From Clostridium sp. UBA1056 (GTDB lineage Bacteria > Bacillota > Clostridia > Clostridiales > Clostridiaceae), in contig DCDL01000037.1 in NCBI GenBank assembly GCA_002316385.1, positions 39,777 through 49,170 of the forward strand: a DNA stretch of 9,394 nucleotides, read 5' to 3'. A model generated the notes under the pieces. It was given only the letters and a program-made list of their open reading frames with translations. It had not been told where the DNA came from and searched no databases. Position numbers and translations under genes: made by a program. Of this stretch, positions 7,458-9,394 are shown in pieces. The stretch's first letter is position 1; the number at the start of each line of letters is the position of its first letter.

Positions 7458-7501
7458 GTGAAAAGGAGTTTCATATCACCAAAGATGTGAAAAGGAGTTT
7501 C
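7458..7501 (+). repeat. Direct repeat with internal hairpin in module B'
   Basis: GTGAAAAGGAGTTTC occurs twice, at 7458-7472 and 7487-7501, 29 bases apart. A one-mismatch relative stands at 7319-7333. Between the two copies, TTTCATATC (7469-7477) pairs with GATGTGAAA (7484-7492) around ACCAAA, giving a nine-base-pair stem with one U-G. Confidence 0.75.
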
Positions 7502-7616
7502 TTTACGAGCAAAGCGAGATTGGTCTTTGTAACATAGGCAAGAAAAAGTTAATTTAGGAGCAGTACCCTAAATCTTTAATTCAATTAAGTAAAATTAAAA
7601 TTTTAAAATATATAAT

Positions 7617-7669
7617 AGGAGGTGACTTTAGTAAAGCTTGAAGAGAAGAAGCTTTACTAGGATGATATG
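7617..7669 (+). promoter_or_regulatory. glnS ribosome binding site bridged to ATG by a hairpin
   Basis: AGGAGGTGA (7617-7625) is a near-perfect Shine-Dalgarno, but the glnS ATG is at 7667, 41 bases on. The gap holds the inverted repeat AGTAAAGCTT (7630-7639) and AAGCTTTACT (7649-7658) around the purine loop GAAGAGAAG. An extra T-A pair (7629 with 7659) and possible U-G pairs extend it. With the 11-bp stem folded, only about 10 unpaired bases remain between the Shine-Dalgarno and ATG, which is a normal spacing. A weak AGGA (7659-7662) four bases before ATG is the only local alternative. Confidence 0.7.
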
Positions 7670-9319
7670 TGTAATGAAAATGATGCTTTAAATTTTGTAG
7701 ATAGACTAGTTAAAGAAGATATTAACGAGGGAAGATGTGGTGAAATTCATACTCGTTTTCCTCCTGAACCTAATGGATATCTTCATATAGGAAGTGCTTA
7801 TGCAATAAATATAAGCTATGGAATTGCTAAAAAATATAATGGAAAGTTTAACTTAAGATTTGATGATACTAATCCAGGAAAAGAAGACCATGAATATGTA
7901 GATGCAATTATGGAAGATATGAAATGGATGGGATTTGATTATGAGAATAGACTTTTCTATGGTTCAGATTATAGTGAGAAGATCTATAACTATGCTCTAT
8001 ATTTAATAAAAAAAGGAAAAGCTTATGTATGTAATTTAACTCCTGATGAAGTAAGAGAATACAGAGGAACTTTAACAACACCAGGTAAAAATAGTCCTTA
8101 TAGAGATAGAAATATAGAAGAAAATTTAGAACTATTTGAGAAAATGAAAGCTGGTGAATTTAAAGAAGGGGAAGCTGTATTGAGAGCTAAGATAGATATG
8201 GCAAGCCCTAATATGAATATGAGAGACCCTGTTATTTATAGAATATCCTATACATCACATTATAAAACAGGGACCCAATGGTGTATATATCCTATGTATG
8301 ACTATGCTCATCCAATTCAAGACTATATAGAAGGTGTTTCTCATTCATTATGCTCTAATGAGTTTAAGGATCACAGACCTCTTTATGAGTGGGTTTTAAA
8401 CGAGTTAGATTTAAAGAATCCAAAGCCAAGACAAATTGAATTTGGAAGAATGAATTTAAGTGGAGTAGTTACAAGCAAGAGATATTTAAAGATGTTAGTA
8501 GCTAGTGGAGAAGTTGATGGATGGGATGATCCAAGGCTTCCAACTTTAAAAGGAATGAGAAGAAGAGGATATACTAAAGAAGCAATTTTAGATTTCTTAA
8601 GAGAAATTGGAGTTGCTAAGGCAGAGACTATAGTAGACATGGCTATGCTCGAGAATGCTTTAAGACAAGATTTAAAAGCAAAGGTACCATCTGTTATGGC
8701 GGTACTTGATCCAATAAAGGTTATAATTACAAATTTACCAGAGAAGCATTTAGAGTATTTAACCATTGAAAATAATGGAGAAAATGAAGAACTAGGTAAT
8801 AGGGAAATGCCTTTCACTAGAGAGTTATATATAGAAAGAGAAGACTTCAGTGAGAATCCACCTAAAAAGTATAATAGGCTAGTACTGGACGGAGAGGTTA
8901 GACTTAAGGGAGCATACTTTATAAAATGTAATGAGGTCATTAAAAATGAAGCTGGAGAAATAATAGAACTTAGATGTACCTATGATCCAGAAACTAAGAG
9001 TGGTAGCGGATTTACTGGAAGAAAGGTTAAGGGAACTATTCACTGGGTAAGTGCAGAATATGGAGTACCTTGCCAAGTTAGATTATTTGAGGATTTATTT
9101 AACGAATCCCCTTCAGGAGATAATTTATTTGAATTTATAAATAAGAATTCTTTAGAAGTAAAGAAGAATGCTGTAATTGAACCAGCAGCTCTTAGACTAA
9201 ATGAAGAAGGAAGATTTCAATTTATGAGACACGGATATTTTATAAGAGATACTAAGTTGTCTAAAGATAAATTGGTGTTTAATAGAACTGTAGCTTTAAA
9301 AAGCTCTTATAAAAAGTAG
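7667..9319 (+). CDS. glnS: Glutaminyl-tRNA synthetase (glutamine--tRNA ligase)
   Basis: 550-residue class I synthetase that charges tRNA-Gln with glutamine using ATP in the cytoplasm. The N-terminal Rossmann domain carries RFPPEPNGYLHIGS (30-43), where HIGS stands for the class signature HIGH. LRFDDTNP contains Asp66, and WCIYPMYD contains Tyr211; both match the glutamine-contact residues of the E. coli enzyme. RDPVIYRI and EGVSHSLCSNEF are also typical. The KMSKS-type loop reads VTSKR (268-272), with lysine 271 kept. The C-terminal anticodon-binding barrels run from about 335 to 540 (RLVLDGEVRLKGAYFIK, GRKVKGTIHWVSAE, VFNRTVAL). Length is close to the 554 residues of E. coli GlnRS, and there is no YqeY-type extension. 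ATG at 7667 is preceded by an in-frame TAG at 7658 and gives the expected N-terminus. It is controlled by the Gln T-box upstream. Many Firmicutes lack GlnRS and use the GatCAB route, so the gene was probably gained by transfer in this lineage. Confidence 0.97.
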   Translation: MCNENDALNFVDRLVKEDINEGRCGEIHTRFPPEPNGYLHIGSAYAINISYGIAKKYNGKFNLRFDDTNPGKEDHEYVDAIMEDMKWMGFDYENRLFYGSDYSEKIYNYALYLIKKGKAYVCNLTPDEVREYRGTLTTPGKNSPYRDRNIEENLELFEKMKAGEFKEGEAVLRAKIDMASPNMNMRDPVIYRISYTSHYKTGTQWCIYPMYDYAHPIQDYIEGVSHSLCSNEFKDHRPLYEWVLNELDLKNPKPRQIEFGRMNLSGVVTSKRYLKMLVASGEVDGWDDPRLPTLKGMRRRGYTKEAILDFLREIGVAKAETIVDMAMLENALRQDLKAKVPSVMAVLDPIKVIITNLPEKHLEYLTIENNGENEELGNREMPFTRELYIEREDFSENPPKKYNRLVLDGEVRLKGAYFIKCNEVIKNEAGEIIELRCTYDPETKSGSGFTGRKVKGTIHWVSAEYGVPCQVRLFEDLFNESPSGDNLFEFINKNSLEVKKNAVIEPAALRLNEEGRFQFMRHGYFIRDTKLSKDKLVFNRTVALKSSYKK

Positions 9320-9341
9320 TCTAGTATATAAGGCATCTTCA

Positions 9342-9373
9342 AAAATAAATAAGTCAGAATGCTCGTTTATTTT
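9342..9373 (+). other. AT-only inverted repeat downstream of glnS
   Basis: AAAATAAA (9342-9349) can pair with TTTATTTT (9366-9373) across a 16-base spacer. It lies 22 bases after the glnS stop and could be a weak terminator, since the 3' arm is T-rich, or part of a repeat or insertion-sequence end that continues beyond the window. The remaining bases to 9394 show no start of a gene. Confidence 0.35.
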
Positions 9374-9394
9374 GTGTTATCTGATGACTACCCG

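Larger units (their letters stand above)
7263..7597 (+). repeat. Cluster of modular hairpin-forming repeats in the glnS leader
   Basis: The gap between the T-box terminator and the glnS ribosome binding site carries no gene and is built from repeated modules. Module A is a hairpin with core CTAAATC-TTT-GATTTAG (copies at 7273-7289, 7374-7390 and 7414-7430, and a degenerate copy starting at 7568). Module B is an AAGGAGTTTC block followed by a TTACGAGCAAAGCGAGA-type block (7324-7351 and 7492-7519, which match at 27 of 28 bases, plus a partial copy at 7463-7472). The order is A-B-A-A-B'-B-A'. Spacing is irregular, so this is not a CRISPR array. The modules look like intergenic repeats that have duplicated in place. 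Read-through transcripts must cross the whole cluster before glnS. Confidence 0.85.

Noticed and set aside
7324..7497. AAGGAG blocks in the repeats as ribosome binding sites for small genes
   Set aside because: None of the three copies is followed at a sensible distance by a start codon with an open frame of useful length.
7263..7597. CRISPR-like array
   Set aside because: Repeats recur at irregular distances (101, 40 and about 154 bases for module A), spacers are not uniform, and no cas genes are present. The modules are themselves hairpins in a 5' leader.
7611..7616. Perfect TATAAT just before the glnS Shine-Dalgarno
   Set aside because: There is no -35 box 16-18 bases upstream, and a start about seven bases downstream would fall inside the Shine-Dalgarno itself. 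Chance match in AT-rich DNA.
8383..9076. Two overlapping reverse-strand open frames inside glnS
   Set aside because: They are antisense shadows of a well-conserved synthetase gene, rich in Ser/Leu/Phe, with no start signals or recognisable motifs.

Overview
The window is strongly AT-rich, with purine-rich GGAGG-type ribosome binding sites, occasional TTG starts and a tRNA-sensing T-box leader in front of an aminoacyl-tRNA synthetase gene. This points to a low-GC Firmicute, most likely a Clostridium or close relative. That is an inference from style and gene content; no species marker is present. All convincing genes lie on the + strand.

Left part (1-5448): a histidine-phosphatase (phosphoglycerate-mutase-like) gene is followed by the tightly coupled pair sbcD-sbcC. 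These two overlap by 14 bases and encode the Mre11/Rad50-type nuclease that trims hairpin and blocked DNA ends. SbcD has the full metal-binding set. SbcC has Walker A, a CPVC zinc hook between two long coiled coils, an ABC signature and Walker B.

Middle part (5449-6784): three small genes of unknown function. The first (5600-6013) has its own good promoter at the sbcC stop and a strong stem-loop terminator after it. The second (6148-6351) is very short, and its reading frame seems to continue in the +1 frame, so it may be a frameshifted or decaying gene. The third (6494-6784) is a small, glycine-punctuated, probably all-beta protein with an excellent ribosome binding site.

Right part (6785-9394): this is one regulatory and coding unit for glutaminyl-tRNA synthetase. 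A consensus-like promoter (TTGACG-17-TATTAT) starts a T-box leader. Its specifier triplet reads CAA (Gln), and its acceptor-pairing bulge is UGGC, which fits a G73 tRNA such as tRNA-Gln. A terminator/antiterminator switch follows. Between the terminator and glnS lie about 350 bases of modular, hairpin-forming repeats. Two of the hairpins differ by a compensatory base-pair change. The strong Shine-Dalgarno of glnS sits 41 bases before its ATG, and a perfect 11-bp hairpin fills the gap. Folding that hairpin would restore a normal spacing of about 10 bases. The synthetase itself has HIGS in place of HIGH and VTSKR in place of the usual VMSKR.

No wholly new multi-gene system is visible. The points most worth a second look are the repeat-loaded leader and the hairpin-bridged translation start of glnS.
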